In this document: positions 50,217 through 56,572 of the stretch, in pieces
How positions within the stretch are numbered: the first letter of the stretch is position 1
How the letters are laid out: the number at the start of each line of letters is the position of its first letter
NCBI GenBank assembly: GCA_947178255.1
Contig: CAMWXP010000007.1
Location: 1 to 56,572, forward strand
DNA: 56,572 bases
Source: an uncultured Clostridia bacterium
GTDB taxonomy: Bacteria > Bacillota > Clostridia > Christensenellales > Pumilibacteraceae
Direction: 5' to 3'
The notes under the pieces: generated by a model
Database searches by the model: none
The model's input: the letters and a program-made list of their open reading frames with translations, nothing else
Told to the model about the DNA's origin: nothing
Made by a program: the position numbers and the translations under genes

Positions 50217-50969
50217 TTACTTCTTTACTGCCTTTTTGTCAACTACGATGTCTACGATTTTGAACAACAAATCGCCGACCATAACCACGTCGTTTTCCGC
50301 TTTGCCGAGCAGCGCCGAACCGACGCGCGACTCGTTGGAAATTCTGCCCGCCAAGGCGTCCGCCTCGTGCGAACCGACAATGGTATAGGTCTGAATTCCC
50401 GAGCATTTGGACTTGTCCAACTTGCTCGGCTTAATCTTTTCGGAAAGCTCGGCCTCGGTAAAGCCCTTGTCCAAAAGATACTCGCGTTTGTAGCGTTTGG
50501 AAGTGAGAAGTTCACAGCCCGCTACCTTAAAGTCCTCGTCGGTAAGCTCGTTGAGTATGCCGCGACGGTAGCGGTCGGCACGCATATCGTTGACCGAAAG
50601 GCGGGTCAAAAATCCCGCAATAATATCGGTATGGGTAAACCCGCACTTTTCGACTGCGGCAAGTCCTTCCTCGACGTCGGCTTCCAGCACCTCAACAGCC
50701 GTGCCTATGGAAACGACATCGTCGTTGATAGACTTTTCGTCCAAAACCTTGGCGCCGGCAAGCTTCTCGTTGATGTCATCCATTTCGTTTTGAAGCTTGG
50801 CTTGATTTTCGCGCGCTATATGATACTCGGCGTTTTCCGAAAGGTCGCCTTGCGCACGCGCCGAGGCAATTTCATCGATAATCGCGGGCATCTCTACGTT
50901 CTTGATTTGTTCGAGCCGCTCTTCCAGTTCGCGCTTGCCTTGCGCGGTCATAATATATTCTTTGGGCAT
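50217..50969 (-). CDS. greA: Transcription elongation factor GreA with a ~90-residue insertion
   Basis: 250 aa against ~158 in the family. The N-terminal coiled coil (1-80) keeps the acidic tip GDLSENAEY (41-49) that stimulates RNA cleavage by backtracked polymerase. The C-terminal FKBP-like domain starts at VVSIGTAVEVLEADV (85-99) and resumes at IQTYTIVGSHEAD (192-204) with ISNESRVGSALLG. Residues ~99-190 are extra and match nothing I know. First gene of the lysS-yaaO-tmk-holB-ricT operon, with GGAG upstream. Confidence 0.95.
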   Translation of the reverse strand: MPKEYIMTAQGKRELEERLEQIKNVEMPAIIDEIASARAQGDLSENAEYHIARENQAKLQNEMDDINEKLAGAKVLDEKSINDDVVSIGTAVEVLEADVEEGLAAVEKCGFTHTDIIAGFLTRLSVNDMRADRYRRGILNELTDEDFKVAGCELLTSKRYKREYLLDKGFTEAELSEKIKPSKLDKSKCSGIQTYTIVGSHEADALAGRISNESRVGSALLGKAENDVVMVGDLLFKIVDIVVDKKAVKK

Positions 50970-51000
50970 AATAAACTCCTTGCCTATTTATTCAAGATAC

Positions 51001-51029
51001 ATTATAGACAATTCCCTTCAAATAGTCAA
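51001..51029 (-). promoter_or_regulatory. Promoter of the greA operon
   Basis: TTGACT (51029-51024), 17-nt spacer, TATAAT (51006-51001); leader about 25-30 nt. Confidence 0.9.
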
Positions 51030-51047
51030 GTGATTACGTAACAATCG

Positions 51048-51082
51048 ATAATTCCGAATTCCTAATTCATAATTCCGAATTA
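51048..51082. repeat. AATTCCGAATT-type repeat, copy 5
   Basis: ATAATTCCGAATTCC, then TAATTCATAATTCCGAATTA, upstream of the greA promoter. Confidence 0.75.
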
Positions 51083-51129
51083 CATTTGTCATATTCTGTC
51101 GAAATCGGTCATACATTATACAACTGCTC

Positions 51130-51411
51130 AGCCTATCGGGACATGGGCTTCGTAATCCCAAGCGTCGCATTATTGGCTATTTTGTCCCTTGCGTCGCTTG
51201 ACGTACCACATAGAGTACGACTGCGCTCCGCAAGTGTCAAACTATCTCAAAACTTCGACGCTTGGGTGCAAGCAGTTTTGGGCGATATAATGCGCCGTCA
51301 GACAAGGAACAGCCCGTGAAGTCGTACTTATATGTACGTCGAGCGGACTGTGACGCAGTATCACGGTGCAGTATACGCCCAAAACATTACGAGCCCATGA
51401 CCCGATAGGCT
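51130..51411. repeat. 282-bp three-stem palindromic element upstream of spoIIID
   Basis: Ends are inverted repeats of 26-27 bp differing by one substitution and one extra base (AGCCTATCGGG at 51130; CCCGATAGGCT at 51401). Directly inside are two perfect arms: CCCAAGCGTCG (51157) with CGACGCTTGGG (51256), and GTTTTGGGCG (51275) with CGCCCAAAAC (51376). Only 8 nt separate the two arms, so the whole folds as a three-way junction. It ends 17 bp before the spoIIID start. It could be a MITE or a structured RNA; it explains most of the 459-bp gap between greA and spoIIID. Confidence 0.85.
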
Positions 51412-51428
51412 AAAATTAAGGGGGCATT

Positions 51429-51704
51429 ATGACGAACAATGACAGCAAGAACATTCGAGCCGTGGAATTAGGCAAATACATAGCCGAGACGGAATGCACG
51501 GTGCGCGACGCGGCAAAGCAATTCGGCATGGGCAAGTCCACCGTACACAAGGACGTGACCGAGCGCCTGCCCAATCTCGAACCCGAGCTATCCGAGCGCG
51601 TGCGCAAAATACTGGACTACAACCTTAGCGTGCGCCACCTTCGCGGCGGCGAAGCCACCAAACAAAAATGCGCGCAAAACAAACCCGCAGAAGCCGCCGA
51701 GTAG
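51429..51704 (+). CDS. spoIIID: Sporulation transcriptional regulator SpoIIID
   Basis: 91 aa. Helix-turn-helix region TVRDAAKQFGMGKSTVHKDVTERLP, then the near-invariant SVRHLRGGEATKQK tail of SpoIIID. In Bacillus it is made in the mother cell under sigma-E and tunes sigma-E and sigma-K genes. The Shine-Dalgarno is AGGGGG. Only 17 bp lie between it and the 282-bp palindrome, so its promoter must be inside or beyond that element. Confidence 0.96.
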   Translation: MTNNDSKNIRAVELGKYIAETECTVRDAAKQFGMGKSTVHKDVTERLPNLEPELSERVRKILDYNLSVRHLRGGEATKQKCAQNKPAEAAE

Positions 51705-51767
51705 AATTTTGCCGAAAGGCATATAATACTCACCTATTACGACATTGCGCGACAAAATTACGCACAC

Positions 51768-51806
51768 AAAAAAACTGTCACAAGGCTTTGCTTGCGACAG
51801 TTTTTT
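51768..51806. terminator. Bidirectional terminator between spoIIID and prs
   Basis: AAAAAAACTGTC-CAAG / CTTG-GACAGTTTTTT stem with a 1-nt mismatch each side and a 6-nt loop. Confidence 0.88.
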
Positions 51807-51821
51807 ATATGCTATTTTTAT

Positions 51822-52787
51822 TTAGTCGTACAGCTTGGACACAGGCATATCGGCGTAGATGCACGATATTGCGGATGCGAATATGGGCGCTACCGAAACG
51901 GTGATAAACTTGTCCAGCTTCTTTTCGGGCGGCAGCTCTATCGTGTCGAGCATGAACACCTTTTTGATGACCGAGTTTTGCAGCCGTTCTATTGCGGGCC
52001 CCGAAAGCACGGAGTGCGTGCAGCACGCGTATACATCGGTTGCGCCGCCTACGTCCACCAGCGCTTGCGCGCCCTGAACAATGGTGCCGGCTGTGTCTAT
52101 CATATCGTCGAGTATAAGGCAGCGCTTGCCCTTGACGTCGCCGACTATGTTCATAACTTCCATTACGTTGGCTTTGGGACGGCGTTTATCGACGATGGCA
52201 AGCATCTTATTCAGCTTTTGTGCCATTTGCCGCGCTCTGCCCACCGAACCGACGTCGGGCGAAACTACTACAAGGTCGTCGCCCGCTTCCTTTATAAAGT
52301 CCTCGTTAGCAATAGCTTTTGCGAGTATGGGCGCGCCCAAAAGGTGGTCGACGGGAATATTGAAAAAGCCCTGTATCTGCGGAGCGTGCAGGTCCATTGT
52401 AAGCACTCTGTCCGCGCCTGCGGTCGTTATAAGGTCGGCTACGAGCTTGGCGGTAATGGGGTCGCGAGCGCGCGCCTTTCTGTCCTGCCTAGCATAGCCG
52501 AAGTACGGAATGACCGCCGTGATTCTGCCCGCCGAAGCGCGTTTGAGCGCGTCGATCATTACGAGCAATTCCATAAGGTTGTCGTTGGTCGGAATGGACG
52601 TGGACTGTATTACAAACACGTCGCAACCGCGAACGGTCTCTCCTATCGACACCGACGTTTCGCCGTCGCTGAACTGACCCACTTCCGCCTCGGAAAGTTT
52701 CAAGCACATACTGTCAGCTATCGCTTGCGCAAGCTTTCGACATGCATTGCCGCAAAACAACTTGACCTTATTGCCGTGTGCTATCAT
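51822..52787 (-). CDS. prs: Ribose-phosphate pyrophosphokinase (PRPP synthetase)
   Basis: 321 aa. [20 protein letters not shown] flexible region, metal-binding [12 protein letters not shown] and PRPP loop [11 protein letters not shown]. It makes PRPP for nucleotide, His and Trp synthesis. The start at 52787 is chosen for GGAGG upstream and homologue length; a longer frame runs into glmU. It follows glmU by 34 bp, as in Bacillus. Confidence 0.97.
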   Translation of the reverse strand: MIAHGNKVKLFCGNACRKLAQAIADSMCLKLSEAEVGQFSDGETSVSIGETVRGCDVFVIQSTSIPTNDNLMELLVMIDALKRASAGRITAVIPYFGYARQDRKARARDPITAKLVADLITTAGADRVLTMDLHAPQIQGFFNIPVDHLLGAPILAKAIANEDFIKEAGDDLVVVSPDVGSVGRARQMAQKLNKMLAIVDKRRPKANVMEVMNIVGDVKGKRCLILDDMIDTAGTIVQGAQALVDVGGATDVYACCTHSVLSGPAIERLQNSVIKKVFMLDTIELPPEKKLDKFITVSVAPIFASAISCIYADMPVSKLYD

Positions 52788-52821
52788 TTGCTGCCTCCAA
52801 AGGATGTATTTACTTCGGCAG

Positions 52822-54051
52822 TTAGCCGTTGTAACCGTTGTTGTCGTCGGGGTTTTGCGCAGGCTGCGGCTGCTCGGGAATATTTTCCGTTTCACTCGCC
52901 GCACCGTCTATAATCCCTTCCGAGTCTTGGATAAGCCTGTACGCCGAAGGATTTACGTTGCCCGCAGGCGGCGCGTACTTATTGCCCGCCCAGTGCGGAA
53001 TATTGCGCTGCCGTGCGCGGGCTATTGCCAAAGCTTCCGCAGGCACCTCGTCGGTGACGGTAGAACCCGCCGCGATAAACGCGTGGTCGGCTATATGCAC
53101 AGGCGAGATTATATTCGAGTTGGAACCTATAAACACGCGGTTGCCCACGATTGATTTGTATTTGTCCTTGCCGTCGTAGTTGGCAAACACAACGCCGCAG
53201 CCGACGTTACATTCCGCGCCAAGCTCGGCGTCGCCGATATACGTAAGATGACTTACCTTGCAGCCGTCGCCTATTACGCAGCTTTTAAGCTCGACAAAGT
53301 CGCCAATGCGGCACTCCTTGCCTATAACGCTGTTGGGGCGAATATATGCAAACGGGCCTACGCGCGTACCCTCGCCGACAATGCTCGAATACAGTCGTGA
53401 GCTGTCCACGCGCGCGTCCTTGCCGATTATGCAGTTTTCGATATAGTTGTTGGGCATAATGTGCGCGTCGGCTTTTATGACCGTTTTGCCCTTGATAAAG
53501 TTGTACGCCTCGATTACCGCGCCGCGTTCTATAACTACGTCGCTGTCGATATACACGTTTCTATAATCGGTAATAAGTACGCCGTTACCCGCGTGGAAGT
53601 TGAGTATTCTGCGGCGCAACGAATCGGTTATGCGCGACAAGCTTTCGCAGTCGGTAACAGCCTCGAACTCCCCTCCGCCCGTCGGCGCTTGCGGGAAAAG
53701 CGTTTCCGTGTTGTAAAGATATTCAGTCTTGAACACCGAGCCGCGCGGGAGCTTGACTACGTTTGCGTTTTGCGTAGTCAGCTGCCTAATGGCGTTCTCC
53801 ACAGTCTTTGCGGTGATGAGCGGAGTATCACAGTACAGCACTACCGTTATAGGCTTGGTGCGGTCGATAAGCGGTTTAAGTTTTTCCGCAATGTTTATCA
53901 CCGTAGACGACTCGATCGCTTGGCACGGCACGTTAAGCGTACCCGCCACCCACTCCTCCATCGTTTTGCCGAGAATGGGCAGGTTGCATAAATCGCCGAG
54001 ATTGTTGTTCTTTACGCGGAGAATAACTCCGTTTATTCCGATATTAACCAT
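52822..54051 (-). CDS. glmU: GlmU-like protein with degenerate uridylyltransferase domain
   Basis: 409 aa against ~455. The C-terminal left-handed beta-helix is complete: hexapeptide repeats from ~165, catalytic His H268 in [15 protein letters not shown] (291-294) and KYKS. It should acetylate glucosamine-1-phosphate. The N-terminal domain is only ~160 residues and lacks the L-x-A-G-x-G-T-R-M-x-S nucleotide loop; the start reads [23 protein letters not shown]-GlcNAc formation would need another enzyme. The C-terminus is a Pro/Asn-rich tail. The ATG is 6 nt from TATAAT. Confidence 0.88.
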   Translation of the reverse strand: MVNIGINGVILRVKNNNLGDLCNLPILGKTMEEWVAGTLNVPCQAIESSTVINIAEKLKPLIDRTKPITVVLYCDTPLITAKTVENAIRQLTTQNANVVKLPRGSVFKTEYLYNTETLFPQAPTGGGEFEAVTDCESLSRITDSLRRRILNFHAGNGVLITDYRNVYIDSDVVIERGAVIEAYNFIKGKTVIKADAHIMPNNYIENCIIGKDARVDSSRLYSSIVGEGTRVGPFAYIRPNSVIGKECRIGDFVELKSCVIGDGCKVSHLTYIGDAELGAECNVGCGVVFANYDGKDKYKSIVGNRVFIGSNSNIISPVHIADHAFIAAGSTVTDEVPAEALAIARARQRNIPHWAGNKYAPPAGNVNPSAYRLIQDSEGIIDGAASETENIPEQPQPAQNPDDNNGYNG

Positions 54052-54057
54052 ACCTTA

Positions 54058-54086
54058 ATTATACTCTTTTAATTGATATTAGTCAA
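54058..54086 (-). promoter_or_regulatory. Promoter of glmU-prs (leaderless start)
   Basis: TTGACT (54086-54081), 17-nt spacer, TATAAT (54063-54058), then TAAGGT and ATG. Confidence 0.88.
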
Positions 54087-54112
54087 CTTTCTTCTTTTAA
54101 AAAAGAAGAAAG
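54087..54112. promoter_or_regulatory. Perfect 12-bp AT-rich dyad abutting the glmU -35 box
   Basis: CTTTCTTCTTTT and AAAAGAAGAAAG with 2 nt between. It could be an operator or a weak terminator of upstream transcription. Confidence 0.5.
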
Positions 54113-54220
54113 CAAGAAAACTTTAGCACCGTGAGTTTACTATGGTGATTTAAGCTTCATGTCACCCGCATAGTTTCGCGCCGTTATATATTACTTATAC
54201 GCCGCTATTGCCGTATTTTG

Positions 54221-54255
54221 TTAATTCCGAATTCATAATTCCGAATTCCGAATTA
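54221..54255. repeat. AATTCCGAATT-type repeat, copy 6, overlapping the ABC-F stop
   Basis: TTAATTCCGAATTCATAATT, then CCGAATTCCGAATTA. The stop codon of the ABC-F gene (54255-54253) is part of the repeat. Confidence 0.78.
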
Positions 54256-55830
54256 CAACGTAGCAATATACTCGTCGTACGTCACGGGACGGTCGTACGC
54301 CTTGACGCCGTTTTCTATTATGATAATGCGATTGGCAACCGACGACATAATTTCCTCGTCCGCCGTTATGAACAGTATTGGCGCTTTAAAGTTTATCATG
54401 CCCTTGTTGAGCGAGGTTATGCTCTCCAAATCAAGGTGGTTTGTCGGCTCGTCAAACATAAGGAAGTTGGGCGAAAGCAACATCATACGCGCAAGCATAC
54501 ACCGCGCCTTTTCACCACCCGACAACACGTTGGCAGGCTTTAACGCCTCGTCGCCCGAGAACAGCAGTCTGCCCAGCCACGAACGCAGGTATTCCTGCTC
54601 GTGGTTTTCCGACCACTGGTCTATCCACTTGACCAGCGACATTGCGCAGCCCTCGAAATACTTGTCGTAGTTTTGCGGCATATATGCGGGCTTAATGTTT
54701 TTGCCCCATATTACCCTACCCGAATCGGGCTTGCTGTCGCCGAAAATGCAGTCGAACAGCTCCGCCACCGAGCGGCTGTTGTCCGTCAAAAAGCCTATCT
54801 TGTCATCGCGCGAAACGGAAAAGGTAACGTTCTCGAAAAATCCTTTTTTGGTAAGCTTTTCCACGCGAAGTATATCGTTGCCCGGGTCGCGCTCGAACTT
54901 GTAATCTATATACGGGTATTTGCGCGAGGACGGCTTGATGTCCTCTACCACTATCTTGTCCAGCTCGCGCTTGCGACTTGTCGCCTGCTTGGATTTACTG
55001 GCGTTTGCAGAGAAGCGCGCTATGAATTCGCGCAGCTCTTTTATGCGCTGCTCAGCCTTTTTGTTGGCTTCCTTTTGCTGGCGCAAAATAAGCTGTGACG
55101 ATTCGTACCAGAAGTCGTAGTTGCCGACGAACATATTGATTGCCGAATAATCGACGTCGCAAATATGCGTGCATACTTGGTTGAGGAAGTGACGGTTGTG
55201 CGATACGACAAGCACCGTCGCCTGTTCGAGCGACTTAATATATTCCTGCAACCATCTGACCGTCTTTATGTCAAGGTTGTTGGTCGGCTCGTCCAAAAGC
55301 AAAATGTCGGGCTGACCGAAAAGGCATTGCGCAATAAGCACTTTAACTTTCAGCTTGGGCTCGATTTCGCGCATTTCCACGTCGAACAGGTCTTGCGGTA
55401 TGCCTATGCTGTTTAGCAGCGTTTCGGCGTCGATTTCGCACTCGTACCCGCCCAGCTCGCCGTACTTGGTTTCCAACTCGGCGGCGATGTTGCCGTCCTC
55501 TTCGGAAAAGTCCTCTTTGGCGTAAAGTATTTCGCGCTTGCGCCTAATTTCGCTGAGCCGTTTGTGTCCGCAAATAACCGCTTCGCGCACGGTGTAATCG
55601 TCGTACGCATTTTGGTTCTGTTCGAGCACGGACATGCGCTCGCCCTTGCCGATTATTATCTCGCCCTTGCTCGGTTCGATTTTACCAGACAACAGTTTGA
55701 GGAAGGTAGACTTGCCCGCGCCGTTTGCGCCGATAATGCCATAGCAGTTGCCGCCTGTAAACTTGATACTGACGTTTTCAAACAGCACGCGCGCGCCGAA
55801 TTGAAGCTTTACGTTTGATACGTTAATCAT
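54253..55830 (-). CDS. ABC-F family ATPase, YbiT-like, with degenerate second ATP site
   Basis: 525 aa, two ABC domains joined by the ABC-F linker (~245-300). NBD1 has Walker A GANGAGKST (34-42), Walker B LLLDEPTNNLD and H-loop SHNRHF. Its signature is replaced by IEPKLKV. NBD2 has LSGGE (436-440) and FDEPTNHLD, but its Walker A reads GFLTDNSRSVA (346-356) with no lysine loop, and the H-loop is TADEE. So the site made by NBD1 Walker A plus NBD2 signature is intact and the other is lost. ABC-F proteins act on the ribosomal E site. Confidence 0.93.
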   Translation of the reverse strand: MINVSNVKLQFGARVLFENVSIKFTGGNCYGIIGANGAGKSTFLKLLSGKIEPSKGEIIIGKGERMSVLEQNQNAYDDYTVREAVICGHKRLSEIRRKREILYAKEDFSEEDGNIAAELETKYGELGGYECEIDAETLLNSIGIPQDLFDVEMREIEPKLKVKVLIAQCLFGQPDILLLDEPTNNLDIKTVRWLQEYIKSLEQATVLVVSHNRHFLNQVCTHICDVDYSAINMFVGNYDFWYESSQLILRQQKEANKKAEQRIKELREFIARFSANASKSKQATSRKRELDKIVVEDIKPSSRKYPYIDYKFERDPGNDILRVEKLTKKGFFENVTFSVSRDDKIGFLTDNSRSVAELFDCIFGDSKPDSGRVIWGKNIKPAYMPQNYDKYFEGCAMSLVKWIDQWSENHEQEYLRSWLGRLLFSGDEALKPANVLSGGEKARCMLARMMLLSPNFLMFDEPTNHLDLESITSLNKGMINFKAPILFITADEEIMSSVANRIIIIENGVKAYDRPVTYDEYIATL

Positions 55831-55870
55831 TAAATAAATTTCCTAATATTTACGTTATTATATTTTTAAC

Positions 55871-55897
55871 AAAAAGCGGGCATATAGTGATGCCCGC
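55871..55897 (-). terminator. Terminator of the ssb-rpsR operon
   Basis: GCGGGCAT...ATGCCCGC stem, followed on the minus strand by TTTTTG. It lies 18 bp past the rpsR stop. Confidence 0.9.
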
Positions 55898-55914
55898 CTA
55901 TTTACTGTGGTTTA

Positions 55915-56190
55915 TTATTCGCCGCGGAAAGGCAGAAGCGCCATGACGCGGGCGCGCTTGATAGCGGTCGTAACGTCGCGCTGATGCTCGGCGCAAAGTC
56001 CGGTTGCACGGCGCGGCAAAATTTTGCCGTTTTCGGCAATGTACTTTTTAAGACGCTCTACGTCCTTGTAGTCCACGTGGTCGATATGGCCTTGGCAGTA
56101 CTCGCACACGCGCTTTTTGGCAGGACGGCGGGTCTTGCGAACCTTATCGTCGCCGTCATTGGGTTTTACTCTATTCTTGTTCTTGTCCAT
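55915..56190 (-). CDS. rpsR: 30S ribosomal protein S18, zinc-binding type
   Basis: 91 aa. The core [21 protein letters not shown] is typical of S18. C29, C32, C66 and H69 (CEYC...CAEH) make the zinc site of the C+ form. A longer, lysine-rich N-terminus precedes it. AAGGAG lies upstream. It follows ssb as in the common rpsF-ssb-rpsR order, but a structured element separates them. Confidence 0.96.
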   Translation of the reverse strand: MDKNKNRVKPNDGDDKVRKTRRPAKKRVCEYCQGHIDHVDYKDVERLKKYIAENGKILPRRATGLCAEHQRDVTTAIKRARVMALLPFRGE

Positions 56191-56242
56191 GACAATTATC
56201 TCCTTGAAAATGATTTTTGTATGACAGTAAAGTCACATTGTA

Positions 56243-56371
56243 TTCTAAGGTTGCAGGCGCGGCGCAGACGGGCAACTGGCGGCAAGCCGCCGACGGGCGC
56301 GTAGACCCACCTACGTAACCAAGGCGGGTGTCGCACGTAGCCCGTATCCGACGATGCATGCGACCTTAGAA
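56243..56371. repeat. Structured dispersed element, copy 3
   Basis: Ends TTCTAAGGTTGCA and TGCGACCTTAGAA pair with a single mismatch, and the right end contains the last two codons of ssb (TTC TAA on the minus strand). Inner hairpins are GGCGGC-AA-GCCGCC and CGTAG...CTACG. It fills the ssb-rpsR spacer. Confidence 0.88.
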
Positions 56372-56572
56372 CGGTAAATCGTCGTTATCGACGGGCTGCA
56401 TATCCGAAATCGGATGCGGTTCTTCGGGCGTGTAGCCGCCTTGCATTTGATCGCGGCCGCCGCCGGTAGTGCTGCGCGGGGTCAAAAACTCGACTTCGTC
56501 GGCGACAACGTCGAAGGACGTGCGCTTAATGCCGTCACGGTCCTCGTACTGTCTGCGCTGAACAGAGCCGTT
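56366..56572 (-). CDS. ssb: Single-stranded DNA-binding protein, C-terminal part
   Basis: 68 residues to the stop; the gene continues beyond the right edge. It begins inside the OB fold (NGSVQRRQYEDRDGIKRTSF), followed by VVADEVEFLTPR, a Gly/Gln linker, and the acidic tip DNDDLPF that docks partner proteins. The DDLPF ending makes the call firm. Confidence 0.95.
   Translation of the reverse strand, partial: NGSVQRRQYEDRDGIKRTSFDVVADEVEFLTPRSTTGGGRDQMQGGYTPEEPHPISDMQPVDNDDLPF

Noticed and set aside
51086..51319. 77-aa protein inside the 282-bp palindrome
   Set aside because: The sequence is dictated by the inverted repeats; no Shine-Dalgarno or promoter supports it.
51130..51411. Insertion sequence with a transposase
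   Set aside because: Terminal inverted repeats are present, but the interior has no coding capacity; at most a non-autonomous element.

Overview
The window looks like a chromosomal segment of an anaerobic, probably endospore-forming Bacillota of class Clostridia. The evidence is a canonical SpoIIID, a SpoVB/MurJ-type flippase, a large Alu-domain-containing SRP RNA, two typical Gram-positive gene orders (greA-lysS-yaaO-tmk-holB-ricT and glmU-prs), a fermentative AdhE, and two different [FeFe]-hydrogenases. Most genes are on the minus strand. I see no prophage, IS transposase, CRISPR array, tRNA or rRNA. An uncultured gut lineage is my inference, not something the sequence proves.

Layout. (1) 1-5900: prfA behind a DUF1385(YqhQ)-PrmC fusion, rpmE, an MDR dehydrogenase coupled to a 25-codon upstream ORF, a membrane-anchored LytM/M23 protein and a small exported protein. 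(2) 5936-14027: group B [FeFe]-hydrogenase, SpoIIE-type phosphatase, PAS-containing sensory [FeFe]-hydrogenase (HydS) and a [2Fe-2S] protein, with an APH-like kinase and adhE upstream in the same direction. This looks like a hydrogen/redox-sensing and ethanol-fermentation block. (3) 14210-24168: aldo/keto reductase, membrane protein, hydrolase, galT, RluA-type synthase, rRNA methyltransferase, a eukaryotic-type ileS preceded by a 44-aa membrane peptide, and a zinc-ribbon Ser/Thr kinase. (4) 24256-33961: hybrid histidine kinase, giant BspA-type LRR lipoprotein, and a MoxR/DUF58/transglutaminase envelope module. (5) 34142-34407: SRP RNA. (6) 34464-39983: the most unusual region. An HxlR regulator is divergent from a seven-gene unit: a repeat peptide with eight ACG units, a radical SAM/SPASM enzyme, a flavin/ferredoxin fusion, a nitroreductase, a zinc-type macrodomain, a SirTM-type sirtuin and a DUF5131 protein. 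(7) 40208-56572: serS, flippase, mntP, ferredoxin, the greA-to-ricT operon, spoIIID, glmU-prs, an ABC-F ATPase, and the ssb-rpsR pair.

The best candidate for an undescribed system is region 6. It joins a radical-SAM-modified repeat peptide to reversible ADP-ribosylation and flavin/Fe-S redox enzymes under an HxlR-type regulator. The lipoate genes (GcvH-L, LplA2) that accompany SirTM in staphylococci and streptococci are absent.

Three further patterns stand out. First, five start codons sit 6-7 nt behind perfectly spaced -35/-10 boxes and so look leaderless, while the other genes with a recognisable promoter have leaders of about 20-50 nt and a Shine-Dalgarno sequence. Second, a ~120-130 bp structured element occurs three times, with closing stems of different sequence that are each self-complementary and at least one compensatory internal change. 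Third, two large palindromic elements (158 and 282 bp) lie in spacers, the larger one ending 17 bp before the spoIIID start. Several housekeeping proteins are also atypical: GreA with a ~90-residue insertion, GlmU without its uridylyltransferase signature, and an ABC-F protein with a ruined second ATP site. No database search was available, so family calls rest on motif recognition.
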